Below are positions 52,526 through 63,537 of a stretch of 64,000 bases of DNA, one piece after another. Below the pieces are notes generated by a model. The model made no database searches and was not told the origin of the DNA. It saw nothing but the letters and a program-made list of their open reading frames with translations. A program made the translations under genes and the position numbers. Source of the DNA: Pyropia yezoensis (Eukaryota; Rhodophyta; Bangiophyceae; Bangiales; Bangiaceae); NCBI GenBank assembly GCA_009829735.1, contig CM020619.1, positions 23,585,554 to 23,649,553 on the forward strand. The letters run 5' to 3'. Every line of letters starts with the position of its first letter. The stretch's first letter is position 1.

Positions 52526-53144
52526 TCACTCCACCTTCACCACCCCCCCCCCCACCACCTCCTCCTCCATCACCCCCTCCTGCTCCTCCTCCTCCTCCTC
52601 TTCCTCTTCCTCCTCCTCCACCCACCCCCCCCCCCCCCGCCGCCCTGGCCCGAGGCCATGACCATCGGCATCAGCACAAAGACGTCCATGGAGCCCACCA
52701 CCACCGCCGCCGGCGCGCCGCGGTGGAACACCACGGGCGTCACCGCCGCCCCCAACCGTCGCGCACGCACCGCGGTGGCCGCGGCGGTCACGCCCAGGGC
52801 GGTCAGCCCCGCGGCGCCGACGCCGCGGCGGGAGGCCAGCAGGGTGCCCCCCCCCAGCGGCCGCGCGCAGTTGGCCAGCGCCACCCCCCACGGCGGGCAC
52901 CATCGCGGCGAGCGCCACGCCCTGCAGCAGCAGCGGCGGGAAGTGCCCCGCGGCGGGGGCAAACATGTCGTCCGGGTCGCGCGTCGCGTGCACGCCGGCC
53001 GGCCAGCGCGCCATACGCCTCGCCCGCGGCAAAGCCGCTGACCGCGCTCGCGCTCGTACGCGGGGGTGACGGCGGCGAAGAAGGCGGCGTCGAGGCCCCG
53101 CAGCACCGACGACAGGACGACAGGGCGCTGGTGGCCACGCACGG

Positions 53145-53177
<33 letters not shown>

Positions 53178-54330
53178 CGTCGCCCGCCGCGGCCGCTGCC
53201 GCCGCAAGGTCGTCGACGGCGCCGGCATACGCGGCCAAGGCGGCGGCGGTGACGGCGCCGCCGCCGCGGCCTGGCACCTCCAGCGCCCAGTCCCCCCCGT
53301 CCCGTGAGGCCACCACCGTCCGCAGCGCTCCCACGGCGGTGACGCGGAGAAGCACGTCCAGCTCAATGGCGCCCGCCATGGCCGACGGGTGGGCAGCGAT
53401 GCCGTCCCAGCCGAGGCAGCGCTGCTTGCGCCGACCCGGCCGCGCACGCCGCGGCCGATACGTTGGCGGTAGAGCCCAGCTCCAGCGCCCGTGCCGGCAA
53501 GTCGGCAATCATGGCGTCGTCCATGTTGAGGAAGCGGGGGCGCCAGGCGCTGCCCCAGGTGGCAAACCGCGGGGCCGTCACGTCGTGGAGCTCCGCAAGG
53601 ACCGCGTCAATGGCAAAGCCGTCGGGGGGGGGGGCGGGGCAACCGACAACGGTGGGGTGGGGATGACCACCACGGGGGACGCCCCGCCGCCACCGTCGAC
53701 GACCGGCGGGGGCGGCGGCCCAAGGGGGTCCGTCATCTCTGACGGCGCGAGCGCGCGGAGCACGTCCAACAGCCCATCAAACGCGCAACAATAGGGTGCG
53801 GGCCCATGGCGGCGTCGGCGGGGCTGACACACCCTGTCCGCAACGCGTTGACCGCCGCGGCCACCCCGCTCGAGGGCCACCAGCTGCGGGGGGTAGCCGA
53901 GGGGCCGCCCCTCGGCACAGCACTCGAGCGCGCTCTACCGCACGCACGGGTAGGTGGGGATGCCCCCCAAGGCGGGGAGGGGCTCCGGCGCCACGGCCAC
54001 GTCGTCCGTAGCGTTGGGGACACAGGGCCCCGCGGGGTGCTCCCCAGCCGTCCGGTTGAGCGCCACCAGCGCGCCCTTGTCCGCCAGGCACCGCGTCAGC
54101 GCGCCATACGCATACGACTGAAAGGGGAGGCGGGCGAGCCAGCCGAGCACCCCGTCCACGACCTCCCCAGGGCGGCCGTACGCGGGGGGAACCGGCGGGC
54201 GGTCAACACAGGCCGTCGAAGGGGCAACGTCCGGGCGCTGCCGGTGCGCGTCACCGCCCCCACCCGACACGTTGTGGCAGGCGACGGTGGAGAGGGCGAG
54301 GAGCGCCTCCAGGCCTGCCCACGACGCGGC
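52526..54330 (-). CDS. Possible gene of unknown function, frames broken
   Basis: Several minus-strand segments look protein-like but lie in different frames separated by G/C runs. The first (about 54330-53935) has LEALLALSTVACHNV, LPFQSYAYGALTRCLADKGA and LVALNR. The latter weakly resembles the P-Q-x-Y...L...LA.KG.LV start of DUF1350-type alpha/beta hydrolases. Others are FDGLLDVLRALAPSEMTDPL, FATWGSAWRPRFLNMDDAMI, PVVLSSVLRGLDAAFFAAVT and a hydrophobic FPPLLLQGVALAAMVPAVGG. Introns or homopolymer errors could link them. Function not assigned. Confidence 0.3.
53148..53174. repeat. G homopolymer, about 27 bases
   Basis: An uninterrupted G run of roughly 27 bases, likely of uncertain length in the assembly and able to form G-quadruplex structures. 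It lies inside the broken minus-strand frame and can by itself explain one frame change. Confidence 0.8.
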
Positions 54331-54765
54331 CGACGACGCGGCCGGGTCGCCGCCGCGGCGGGGGGGGCTGGGGCGTGGCGCCGACGGGCGCGACCGCCCC
54401 AGCAGACGCGACCGCGACCGCCCCAGCAGACGCGACCGCGACCGCCAGCTGCCCAGCCGTTGCCGGTGAAGAGGCGGGTGTAGGGGCGGTGCTCGGCGTC
54501 GGGGCGGTCCCAGCGGGCGTGCCACACGGCCGACGAGCAGGGGCGGGGGGGGGGGTGGCGCGCCAAGCCCGCGGCAGCGGTGGCGGCAAGCTGGAGGCCC
54601 CCAAGAAAAGCCCTGCGGCCATAGCCAACGCACCGCCGCGGGGGCGGCAGAGGAAACAGGGGCAGGAGTGGGGGCACGGCGGAGGGGGGGGGGGGGGGGG
54701 ACGCGTGCGCCCTTCTGTGTTTTTCCAGGCTCAAACAGGCTCGGGAAAGGGTGTCTCGGGACAAC

Positions 54766-54850
54766 AGTCAGACCTGTCACGAACGTCTGATCTGTCACGA
54801 AAGCCAGACCTGTCATTCAGACCTCTCACGAAAGTCAGATCTGTCATGAA
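54766..54850. repeat. Short tandem repeat, ~19-bp unit, in a divergent promoter region
   Basis: CAGACCTGTCACGAA-type units repeat about five times with small changes (CAGATCTGTCACGAA, CAGACCTCTCACGAA, CAGATCTGTCATGAA). They lie between the minus-strand candidate gene ending upstream at 54330 and the plus-strand candidate at 55012. The composition is much less GC-rich than its surroundings. Confidence 0.6.
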
Positions 54851-55011
54851 AGTCCGCTGGTGGGGGGCCCACCGACGCCGCCACGTGTGCCGTGCCCTGC
54901 TACGGAGCCGTGCCCGGCCACGGTGACGGGTCAAGTGCTGGCACCGCCGTCGTGGGAAGTACAAGCGATCGAATTTTTTTCGTGTTGTAAACACAAGACA
55001 GTACACCACTC

Positions 55012-57387
55012 GTGGCGCAGATGATCACTGCCCGTGCGGAATCACCTCGCGCGATATGCATATCCGATATCTTAACGCTGCCCTCTGAGCCGGACCGAGT
55101 CAGGGGGGCCACCCTTCCACTTTTGGCCCCTCTGTGGCTGCCTGGCCGCCCCCCGCGACAGAGCGAGCCCGGGCTCCCCCAACTCCCGGGAGTAGGTAGG
55201 GGTATCCCTATATCGCGGCGCGTGCTGGACGAGGGCGCTCCCCGACGCAACCCCAGAGTGGCGGCGGAAGCGTCTCCGCCACGCCCCGCTCCGCCCCGCC
55301 CCGCCCCGCCCCGCCCCGCCCCGCCCCGCGGACCCGCCATCCTCCTCCCCTTTCGCCAGACTCGGGGCATCGACGCGGGCTCCGTTGCCATTGCCGGCGC
55401 CGCCGTCGCGGCCCGCGGCATTCGCCACCACCGACGCTGCCGGTGGCAGTCGTCGCCGTCGTCGCTGCCCGTGGCCGTCGTCGCCGCCGTCGCCGGCTGT
55501 GGCAGTCGTCGCCGCCGTCGCCGGCTGTGGCAGTCGTCGCCGCCGTCGCCGCCGCTGTCACCTTTGCCGCCATCCTTATCACCGCTGCCGCGGCTACCCC
55601 GCGACCCCCCACCCCCGCCGCCGGGTATGCGCGACACCGCCAGTGCTCGCGTCGGCGTACTGTTGGCCCCCGTCCCCCTGCAGCGGTGGGGGGCCGCCGC
55701 CGCCACCCCCCCCCACGCATCGTGCGTTGCGACCGCCACTGGCCCAGCGGCGGTGCGGCGGCCGACCTGCATGGCGCCGCCGCTGCCGCCGCCGCGCGCC
55801 GGCACCGTGGCCGCCGCCGCCGCCGTCGCCGCCGCGCCCGACACGGCGGCGTGGCCGCCGCCGCCGTCTGTGCGTGGTCCTCCCGCCCCTACCCGCCCGC
55901 GGGGCGGGGGGGGGGGGGGCAAGGGCGGTCCGTCGCCGCTGACGTCCCGCGATGCTGAGCTTGGCGGCGGTGGCGGCGGTGGTGGCGGCGCTGTTGCTCT
56001 TGTCGACGCTGCCGATGCGGTGGACGCGATTGTGTCCAGTGACGACGCGGACGGCGGTGGGGACACCGTGGACGATGCCAGCAGCACCCACCTGTCGGAT
56101 GTGAGCGTGGACAGCTTGTGGGGGGCGTGCGGCAGCACCGCCGCCACCACCGCCACCGTCAACGCCACCACCAACGCCAACGCCAACGCCAACGCCAGCG
56201 CTAATGCCTCTACTACTGCCCCCGCCGCCGCCACTGCCGTCGTTCCCTGGCCGGGCGGGGCGGTGTCAAAACGCTCCCCCACTCCGGCCGTCGAAGTGGC
56301 TGTGGACCCAGGCGGGATACATGCCCACCCACCCCCTCCCACCCCCCCGCCCCCCCCGCCGCCGCCGCGGAGGTCCCCCGCGGTCACCACCCTTTACCGC
56401 ACGCTAGCCCGCACGGCGATTGCGGTGGTGTACGACATTGCCTCGTCGCCCCGGCCACCCGGCGCGTCGTCCTCCCTCGCGGCGCTCGTCGGGGGACGCC
56501 ACGGCCGCGGCAGCAGCGGCAGCAGCAGCGACGGCGGCGGCGGAGCCGGTGGCGGTGCAGCAGCCGAGGCGGCGGCAAGTGCGGCGGCGTGGGCGGCCGC
56601 CCTCGGCGGGGTTGGGGCGCCCAAGGAGCGCGCCCGGGTGGCCAAGGTACTCGCCGAGGCAGCACTGGACGAGATGCTCCCGCCGGCGCCCGGCGGCGGG
56701 CTCCCCCGCCGGGCGGTCGAAGCGCTCGTGCCCATTTCCCTCTCCTCGTTGCTGCTGCTGCTGGCGCGTCGGGCGGGGCGGTCGGCGGCGGCGGCTGCCG
56801 CGGCCGCCGCCGCGTCGGCGGCCGCGGCGGCCACCGCGTCGGCGGCTACCGCTGCCGCCGCGTCCGCGTCGGCCGTGACGGCCACGACAACGGCGGCGGC
56901 GGCGGCGGCTGCGGCCGCCGCGTCCGCCGCCACGGCGGGCGCCCGCGCCGCCGTTGGCCGGCCGGCGGGGTCGTCCCCCCCCCGCGCGTGGCGCGGCGCC
57001 GCGGCGACCGCCGCGGCGGTTGTAGCGTACCGCACCGCCCGGCAGGCCATGATCTGCCGCCTCTTCTTCCCCGTCGGAAGCGCCGCGTACCTTGCGGTCA
57101 CGGCCGTTGGGGTGGTGTGCTGCTTTTTCCGCGAGTCCCTCCTGTCCGCGGGGGACCTGCTGCGGCTGCGTCGGTGGGGGCGCCACTGGGACGCGGCGCA
57201 GGGGGTGGGGGCGCTCGCCCGGTCCGCCGCGTATACGGCGGCGTGGGCGCTGCCGGTGGGGCAGCTGTGGGGGAGGGGCCTCGCGGGGGGGGGGGGGGGG
57301 GCCAAGCGCCGCCGCTGCCACGCCCGCAAGCTCCTCTTTGCCACTGCATGCTGGGTGGCCGCGGCGGTGGGCAATGCAGAGGGCTAG
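55012..57387 (+). CDS. Possible low-complexity protein with hydrophobic C-terminus
   Basis: An open frame of 791 codons, Pro/Ala/Gly-rich for most of its length. More ordered parts are VALVDAADAVDAIVSSDDAD (about residues 325-345), TLYRTLARTAIAVVYDIASS, VAKVLAEAALDEML, RAVEALVPISLSSLLLLLAR, and a likely membrane segment (AAYLAVTAVGVVCCFF) near 695. ATG choice is uncertain; coding may start well downstream. No family recognised. The long poly-Ala tract and the poly-G near 57288 make frame integrity doubtful. Confidence 0.35.
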   Translation: MAQMITARAESPRAICISDILTLPSEPDRVRGATLPLLAPLWLPGRPPRQSEPGLPQLPGVGRGIPISRRVLDEGAPRRNPRVAAEASPPRPAPPRPAPPRPAPPRGPAILLPFRQTRGIDAGSVAIAGAAVAARGIRHHRRCRWQSSPSSLPVAVVAAVAGCGSRRRRRRLWQSSPPSPPLSPLPPSLSPLPRLPRDPPPPPPGMRDTASARVGVLLAPVPLQRWGAAAATPPHASCVATATGPAAVRRPTCMAPPLPPPRAGTVAAAAAVAAAPDTAAWPPPPSVRGPPAPTRPRGGGGGGKGGPSPLTSRDAELGGGGGGGGGAVALVDAADAVDAIVSSDDADGGGDTVDDASSTHLSDVSVDSLWGACGSTAATTATVNATTNANANANASANASTTAPAAATAVVPWPGGAVSKRSPTPAVEVAVDPGGIHAHPPPPTPPPPPPPPRRSPAVTTLYRTLARTAIAVVYDIASSPRPPGASSSLAALVGGRHGRGSSGSSSDGGGGAGGGAAAEAAASAAAWAAALGGVGAPKERARVAKVLAEAALDEMLPPAPGGGLPRRAVEALVPISLSSLLLLLARRAGRSAAAAAAAAAASAAAAATASAATAAAASASAVTATTTAAAAAAAAAASAATAGARAAVGRPAGSSPPRAWRGAAATAAAVVAYRTARQAMICRLFFPVGSAAYLAVTAVGVVCCFFRESLLSAGDLLRLRRWGRHWDAAQGVGALARSAAYTAAWALPVGQLWGRGLAGGGGGAKRRRCHARKLLFATACWVAAAVGNAEG
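55285..55327. repeat. (CCCCG)n pentanucleotide repeat
   Basis: About eight units of CCCCG/CGCCC; the opposite strand is a potential G-quadruplex former. In the plus frame it encodes a Pro/Ala/Arg repeat. Confidence 0.85.
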
Positions 57388-57998
57388 TCCACCCCGTCGG
57401 TTGTGCGGGGGGGGGGGGGGGGGCTGGCAGGCAGGCGACCGCGACCCGCGTTTACTTTTTCGTGGCTACGGGTGCGGCGGCCAGCCCCCGCTGCGAGTTA
57501 CCCCCCTCACCTCCGCGGGGGCTCTCCAGCGCATGCAGGTTGTTTGCTGTGGGATGTTGTTCTTCTGTTATTTCTTTTTTTTTTCCGTATCTCGTCGCGC
57601 GTGTCCCCTCTCACCTCTGCACGAGTGCGCTGTCAAGTTGGGCGGGTGCCTGGGCGGCTTGCCCATGCGGCCGCGGCGCGTGCTAACCGGCCATGGGGCC
57701 GGGTCACCCCTTCCAACTGCGGGCGCGGGCCGAGCCGCCAGGCGCGCGCGGCCGCGGCGCTCCCACGCATCTTGGTCCCCACGCGGCCGACTGGATAAGG
57801 TCAGTGACGAAAGCGTTGTCCCTGCTCTCTCCACCCCCAAAATCCAGCCAGCCCCCGTCGGGGCCCAACGACAGCGTCTGTCAAACTCCGTCTCTGCACC
57901 AAACGCAGGCGCCGCAACCCCGCCCTTCCCCCGCCCCCCCGCCCCCCCCGCCCCCCACATCCGCCCATGCCCCCACCTCCATCCCCCCCCCCCCCATT
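57388..57998. other. Spacer between convergent genes
   Basis: Downstream of both the plus-strand candidate and the minus-strand HflX gene. G runs at 57408-57423 and T-rich DNA near 57560-57585. No gene supported. Confidence 0.5.
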
Positions 57999-60098
57999 TC
58001 AGGCGCGCTTCTTGGCAATCGCCACCCAGTCCTCCTCCTCAGCCTCGACCGGTGGCGCCTCCTCCCCCGGCGCCAACACCAGAAACCGTTCCAGCCGCGC
58101 GTACACGTCGGCGGGCACCCGCCCCTCCACGTACGTGCCGTCGGGGCCGTACTCGGTCACCTCCACGGTGCCCCGGTCGTGGACGGCCGTCACCAGCTCC
58201 CCGTGCGTGTAGGGGATGCGCGCCGCGACGGGGCGGAGGACAGAGCGGAGGACGTCCCCGAGCGTCGTCGACAGCTCGTCCAGGCCCGCACCGGTGAGCG
58301 CCGAGATGGCCACCACCGGGGGGGGGGAAGCTGGCGTGAGGGGGGGCGCCGCCTCGCCGCTTTCTGCCTCGGCGTCAGAGACGTCGTCGTCTGCGTCATT
58401 GTCGGCACGGTCGGGCGCTGGGCCCGGCATGGACGCCGCCAACTCGGCCGAGACCTCAGCAACCAGCGCCTCGACGGGGTTCACGTCACCCGCGGCAACG
58501 GCCCGAGGCGCACCGTCGCCAGAAGAGGCGCCCGCCAAGGCTGGTACCCCTTTGTCCTCAGCTGCATCCTCCGTTGCCGACAGCAGGTCCGTCTTGTTGA
58601 GCACCACCACCGTCGGCTTGTCCGCCGCCCCCAGCTCGGCCAGGATCTTGTTCACCGCCGCGATCTGCACGCCCCGCACCACCCGGCCGAGGCTGCCGTC
58701 CACCACGTGGACAATGACATCCGCGGCGGTAACCTCCTCCAGGGTGGCGGTAAACGCGGCGGCCAGCTGGGTGGGGAGCTTTTGAATAAAGCCCACCGTA
58801 TCTGTGACGAGTACCTCCACGCCGCTATGGCCGCTGCCCCCGTCGGCAGCGTCCTCATTGGCGGTAGCCCCCGCCGCCGCCGCCGCCGCCGCCGCGGGCG
58901 CAACCGCAGCCCCGTCAGCGGCGTTCCCCCCCTCCACGCCCAGCAGGCGCGCCTTGCGGGTCGTCGGGTCGAGCGTCGCAAACAGCTGGTCCGCCACCCC
59001 CCCCACCGCGGCGGTGAGGCCCTCCATGAGGCTGCTCTTGCCCGCGTTGGTGTAGCCCACCAGCGCAACGACCATGAGCCCTCCCTTGCGCCGCTTCTCC
59101 CGCGCCCGCCCCCGGTGCGCGCGGAGGCGCTCGATGGACCGCCGCAGCCGGGCGACGCGCTCCCCAATGAGCCGGCGGTCCACCTCGAGCTGCGTCTCGC
59201 CGGGCCCCCGCAGGCCCACCCCGCCCGCCCCCGACTGGCGCTCCAGGTGCGTCCACATGCGCGTCAGCCGCGGGAGGCGGTACTGGTAAAGGGCCAGCTC
59301 CGTCTGCAGCGCCCCCTCCCGGCTCCCCGCGTGCTGCGCGAAAATGTCCAGGATGAGTGCCGTTCGGTCGAGCACCTTGATGCCCCCCGCCTCCCCCCCA
59401 AACGCGGCTTCGAGTGTCCGCTGCTGGGCGGGGGTCAGCTCGTCATCAAAGATGGCGGTGCACGCGCCCGAGGCGTTGAGGAGGGACCGCACCTCGGTGA
59501 CCTTGCCCGTCCCAATGTACGAGCCCGTCAGGGGCGCCTGTAGGCGCTGGTAGGTGGAGCCGACCACCGCCATCCCCGCCGTCTCGGCGAGGCGCCCCAG
59601 CTCGGCGAGCGACGCCTCAATGGCGAGGCGGGAGGTGGACGCCGAGCCGCCCCCGTACCGAGCCGCCAGCCCCGACCGCCGGAGGATGTCCACCCCCACC
59701 AGCACACACGCCTCAATACCCCGGCTGCTCGTCCGCAGGCGCGACCCGTAATGCGCCGCGGGGGGGGCGCCCGGCACGGCGGGGGGGGTGTTGTTTGTCT
59801 CCGTGTCACGGTCCGTCACGGGCGGCGGCGCCGCCGACGCGAGCGCATCGGTGTAGCCCGCGGGGGGGTAGTCGTCCACGTCGGTCGCCCACGCGTCGGC
59901 GGCGGCTGCCGCCGCGTCGGCCGCGTCCATGTCGGCCGTGTCCCATCCAGCGGCCGGCTCTGCGTCGTCGCCGCCCTCGTCGTCGTCGACAAACGCGCCA
60001 ACCTCCCCATCCTCACCCACCTCGCGGGCGTCCCCTCCCCCCTCCGCCCACGGTGGCACCCCGTTGGCCGCCGACCCCGCCGCCGCCGCCGCCCCCAC
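57999..60098 (-). CDS. hflX: HflX-type ribosome-associated GTPase, probably plastid or mitochondrial
   Basis: About 700 codons without a break. The HflX N-terminal domain spans about residues 155-290, with GSYIGTGKVTEV and FDDELTPAQQRTLE, then the linker helix GLRGPGETQLEVDRRLI (295-311). G domain: G1 GYTNAGKSSL (348-357), G2 FATLDPTTR (373-381), G3 DTVGFIQKLP (433-442), G4 NKTD (501-504) and G5 SALTG near 600. HflX binds the 50S subunit and rescues stalled or hibernating ribosomes. Compared with bacterial HflX there are Ala-rich insertions between G2 and G3 and an acidic insertion between G4 and G5. The frame stays open above 60098 to a long G run, so the true start lies upstream. Confidence 0.92.
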   Translation of the reverse strand: MGAAAAAGSAANGVPPWAEGGGDAREVGEDGEVGAFVDDDEGGDDAEPAAGWDTADMDAADAAAAAADAWATDVDDYPPAGYTDALASAAPPPVTDRDTETNNTPPAVPGAPPAAHYGSRLRTSSRGIEACVLVGVDILRRSGLAARYGGGSASTSRLAIEASLAELGRLAETAGMAVVGSTYQRLQAPLTGSYIGTGKVTEVRSLLNASGACTAIFDDELTPAQQRTLEAAFGGEAGGIKVLDRTALILDIFAQHAGSREGALQTELALYQYRLPRLTRMWTHLERQSGAGGVGLRGPGETQLEVDRRLIGERVARLRRSIERLRAHRGRAREKRRKGGLMVVALVGYTNAGKSSLMEGLTAAVGGVADQLFATLDPTTRKARLLGVEGGNAADGAAVAPAAAAAAAAGATANEDAADGGSGHSGVEVLVTDTVGFIQKLPTQLAAAFTATLEEVTAADVIVHVVDGSLGRVVRGVQIAAVNKILAELGAADKPTVVVLNKTDLLSATEDAAEDKGVPALAGASSGDGAPRAVAAGDVNPVEALVAEVSAELAASMPGPAPDRADNDADDDVSDAEAESGEAAPPLTPASPPPVVAISALTGAGLDELSTTLGDVLRSVLRPVAARIPYTHGELVTAVHDRGTVEVTEYGPDGTYVEGRVPADVYARLERFLVLAPGEEAPPVEAEEEDWVAIAKKRA

Positions 60099-60520
60099 CT
60101 CCCCCGACGCGGCAGCAGAGACGGTGAGGCCCGCGTCGCCATACTCGGCCGGGTCAATAAAACCGAGGCCACCGCCGCCGTCCCCATCCCCCCCCCCCCC
60201 CCCCCCCCACCGATGCCGTCGCCACCACCAGCGTCAGCTCCGTGGCCAGCCGTGCCCGCCCGCCCCGGCCGACCAGGCCGTAGCCGCGCCTCGACTGCCA
60301 CCCGCCGCCGCGGGGGGGCCCCCGCGGCGGGGACCCCCCCTCCACCCCCACCCCCCACCCCACTGCCGCCGCCGCCGCGGTCACTGCCACCGCAGCCACT
60401 GCCGACGCGGCGGGTGGCGCCCGCCGGCCACGACCCTGGCACGAGCCGAAGCCCCGGTAGGGGTGCCGCCACAAACGCGGACGGCCCGCCCCCCTCCCCG
60501 CCGGCGCCTGCTGGCATCAT
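60099..60520 (-). other. Probable HflX N-terminal extension (transit peptide region)
   Basis: In frame with HflX the sequence continues upstream as LGFIDPAEYGDAGLTVSAAA up to a G run at about 60189-60208. Beyond it, in another frame, an ATG at 60520 gives MMPAGAGGEGGGPSAFVAAP followed by Arg/Gly/Ala-rich sequence. AFV-A-P near the N-terminus is common in red algal plastid transit peptides. Two homopolymer shifts would be needed to join it. Confidence 0.4.
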
Positions 60521-63500
60521 CACACACGTCTGAACGTGCAAAGGGAGAGTCTTGGGACGCAGCAGCCGAGGCCAGAACAGCAGCGGCAGCAGCAGCAGCC
60601 AGCCGCACCAGCAGCGGCAACAGCAGCCGCACCAGCCGCAGCCACACCAGAAGCCTGGAGAGGAGCGGCAACAGCAGCTGCAGCGTATAGAACAGGTGGC
60701 AGAGGCAGAGGCGGCAGTGGCGGGCAGCGGCTGCTCCTTGGAGCGGAGGCGGCCGGAAAAGAGGGAAGAGGGGGGGGGGGGAAGGGGTGAGCGGCAGCGG
60801 GAGCCGCTGACTGCCCACGCGGCGCGCGCCGGGAAACGACAACGGGGAGGAAGGAGCGGCTGGTCAGCGTCGGGACGGGGGGGAGAGGGGGGGCGCGTCG
60901 CCAGGCGGCCGCGGCGTGGCGGGGAGGGCGGGAGCGCGCGGGGCAATGGCCAGTCGACACCGAGTGGAGGCTCTCATCGGGCTGGTGAACGCGGGCGAGC
61001 CCGATGGGCTGCGCGGGAGAGCCACCCCACTTTTTTCGACGAGCAGCATCACGGAGTTTGAACCTGCCCTTGGATTCGACTGTGAAGTCCCTCAAAAGAA
61101 GGAAGTACCACGTATGAAGGACGCGGGTGATTTGACCCATCGCTGGCGTGAGTGTCGGGTTGTTCGTGCTTCTTGCCTGCGAAGCCAGCCCGCGACGGGA
61201 AGTGGCCGCCCGTGGGCGGCGGGTAGTGGAGGTGCGGGAAGGTGGTGGAGGTGGGGCGAGCCAGCTGGGCCGTCGGCCGGCTAAAGGTCGAAAGACTTTG
61301 GGGAGCAGAGAATGAAGAAGGGGGGTAGAGCGGCGGTTGTGGCGTTCCACAGCGTGAGGAATGTGGGCGGCGGTGAGGAGGTGGTGGATCGAGACGGAGG
61401 GTCCTTTGCCACATCCGCAGAAAAGTCGCTGATGGTAACACCTAAAGTGGTGTTTTAAAGGAGCTGCGCAGGACCACCCTGTCAACGTCCCTGTCTTCGG
61501 CGGACTGCGGCAAGGGTGGCCAACCTGCCGCCGGGGGTGGGAGCTTGTGAGCGAGCGCCGGGTGGTGGCTGGTGCGCTGCCTGGTGGGCCAAGCCGCCAT
61601 CCCCGCCGCCGCCACCACCACCGCCGCCGCCACTACTACCACCGCCGTGGCGCCCACCACCGCTACCCCGCGGTTGTACTGGCTCCTTCCTCGCCGTGCT
61701 CTGACTCGCGCGTGGCGAGGTGCCGCTACCCGCCTTGAGGTGCGTACATGCAAAAAAAGTTCAAGCAGTATGGACACCAGGCCGAGAGGGGGGTGCGGTC
61801 CGGGGTACGAGCTGCGAAAAGACGGGGACGGTCGCGGCGCCAACGACCCGACGGGGCCGCCCCTTTCTGCGTGCTCCGTAGCGCGCGCGTGCGGCTAGAG
61901 CCGCTGGCGCACCCGCCCAGTGCGAGGCGGGCACCACGGCCGACGGCAGGGCGGTCTCTGGCCGCCCAACTCCGTCCCGCTGGTACTGTCCATCTGTGGT
62001 GCCTTCAGGCACGCCTGGCGGCCGGCGCCCCACGACGCCGACGCCGACCGCGATGCCGACCGCGGTAGTTGCGACTGCCTTCGCAGCACCCCGCCCGCCG
62101 CGGTGTCGCCGCCGCGGTGGTCACGGACGTTGGCGCGTGCACCACGCAAGCTCCCGGCTGGATCGCTTCGCCGCGACGGCTCACCTCAAGATCCGGCAGG
62201 GCCTCCCCTCGATTGTGCCTGTGAGCGGTGTTTTTTTGCTGCATATGACTACATTTTAGGCGCAGATCCGATGCGGTGAGGGGGGGGGCACGCCTAGTTA
62301 AGAGGGCGTTTCTTGTGCAGCCTGGGTTTCACGGTCTTCCTCGTCTCCTCATTGGCCGACGAAGATCAATTCGATCGCTGTGAGAGACAATTCTTTCACC
62401 GCATTGGCTCAAGAGCGAGGTGTCACAGCATTTTATTCCTTTGGACCTGAAAAAGTCGAAGAATGCACACGTGTTCACCAGCACCCGTTGTCGCGGCAGT
62501 GTGGGGCAGGTGAGAATAGAAAAGAATGGAAAAGAACGCCAAGCAAAGAGTCAACCGTTCCTCAAAGAACGGATGCTGGAACCACGCACCACACCATGAA
62601 GGCCACCCTCCCCTCCTCATCCACTCTCGCAGCGTCCAAAGCCCCCGACCCTCGTCCGGCGCACGCCCCAAAGGCTCACTACCCGTCACACACTCGGGGT
62701 TGGCGCGGTCAAACAGGGGTGGGCCCGGCGCAGGGGGCGTCTTTTCACGCCTCGGGGGAGGTGCGGTCCCCCCATGACTGTGACTCTACCACCTGTGGCG
62801 GATGTACGGTCCTCTGCATCTCGGAGGCTTTTCGACCCTCATAGTACACCTGCAGACGCTTCCCCGGGGCATCTCAGAGATGTCTGATAATGCCCGGGGT
62901 AACAGCGACAGGAATGCGGCTATTGATGGGGGAAGGGCTGTCACCTTCAGATCCCGGCGGGGGGGGTGATGAAGGGGGAGGCGTCAAGGCGACGGGAGGA
63001 GGGGGGGGAGGGGTGGAAATGTCGTGCACGGGGTGTGGTAGATTCAAACGCGGGGACACACTCATGCGCAAGATCCCGGCGGCCGCGTCACCGGGGCTGC
63101 GCCCGGCCGTCCCTCACGGTGCGCGTGGCGTGGGCTGAGAATTGGGGTCATGAAAAAAACCCCAATTTTCTTCTCAGCCACTCACAGGGCTGCACGCTTC
63201 TGTGAAAAGGCTGGTGTAAAGAAACCAAGGCTGCACACCTCAACTAGGCGTGGGGGGGGGTGGCCGGGGGATCCTCCCGGGCGGGGGCAGGGCAAGGCAC
63301 GCCGTGGCTTACACTATTTTAGAGCGCGCGGCGGATTCTGGTGGTGGCAACGGGAATCTTGGCCTTGTCCGCTCGTCGAATATACGGCTCACCCGGGGAG
63401 CCGGTGCTTATGGATGGGTTCGCGGTGTGCGGGGCGGGTGCGCCTGCTCGCGGCCGCGCCTCTGCTGTGGGCCGCCGCCGCCCCCCGTTTGGGTCGAAGC

Positions 63501-63537
63501 GTGCGCGGGGATGCGCTGTGCGGAGGCAGGGCGTGTA
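60521..63537. other. Intergenic region, no supported gene
   Basis: CAG/CAGCAGC-rich stretch near 60575-60690, mixed unique sequence after 61000, homopurine patches. Frames are short or low-complexity and no domain is recognised. Confidence 0.45.
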
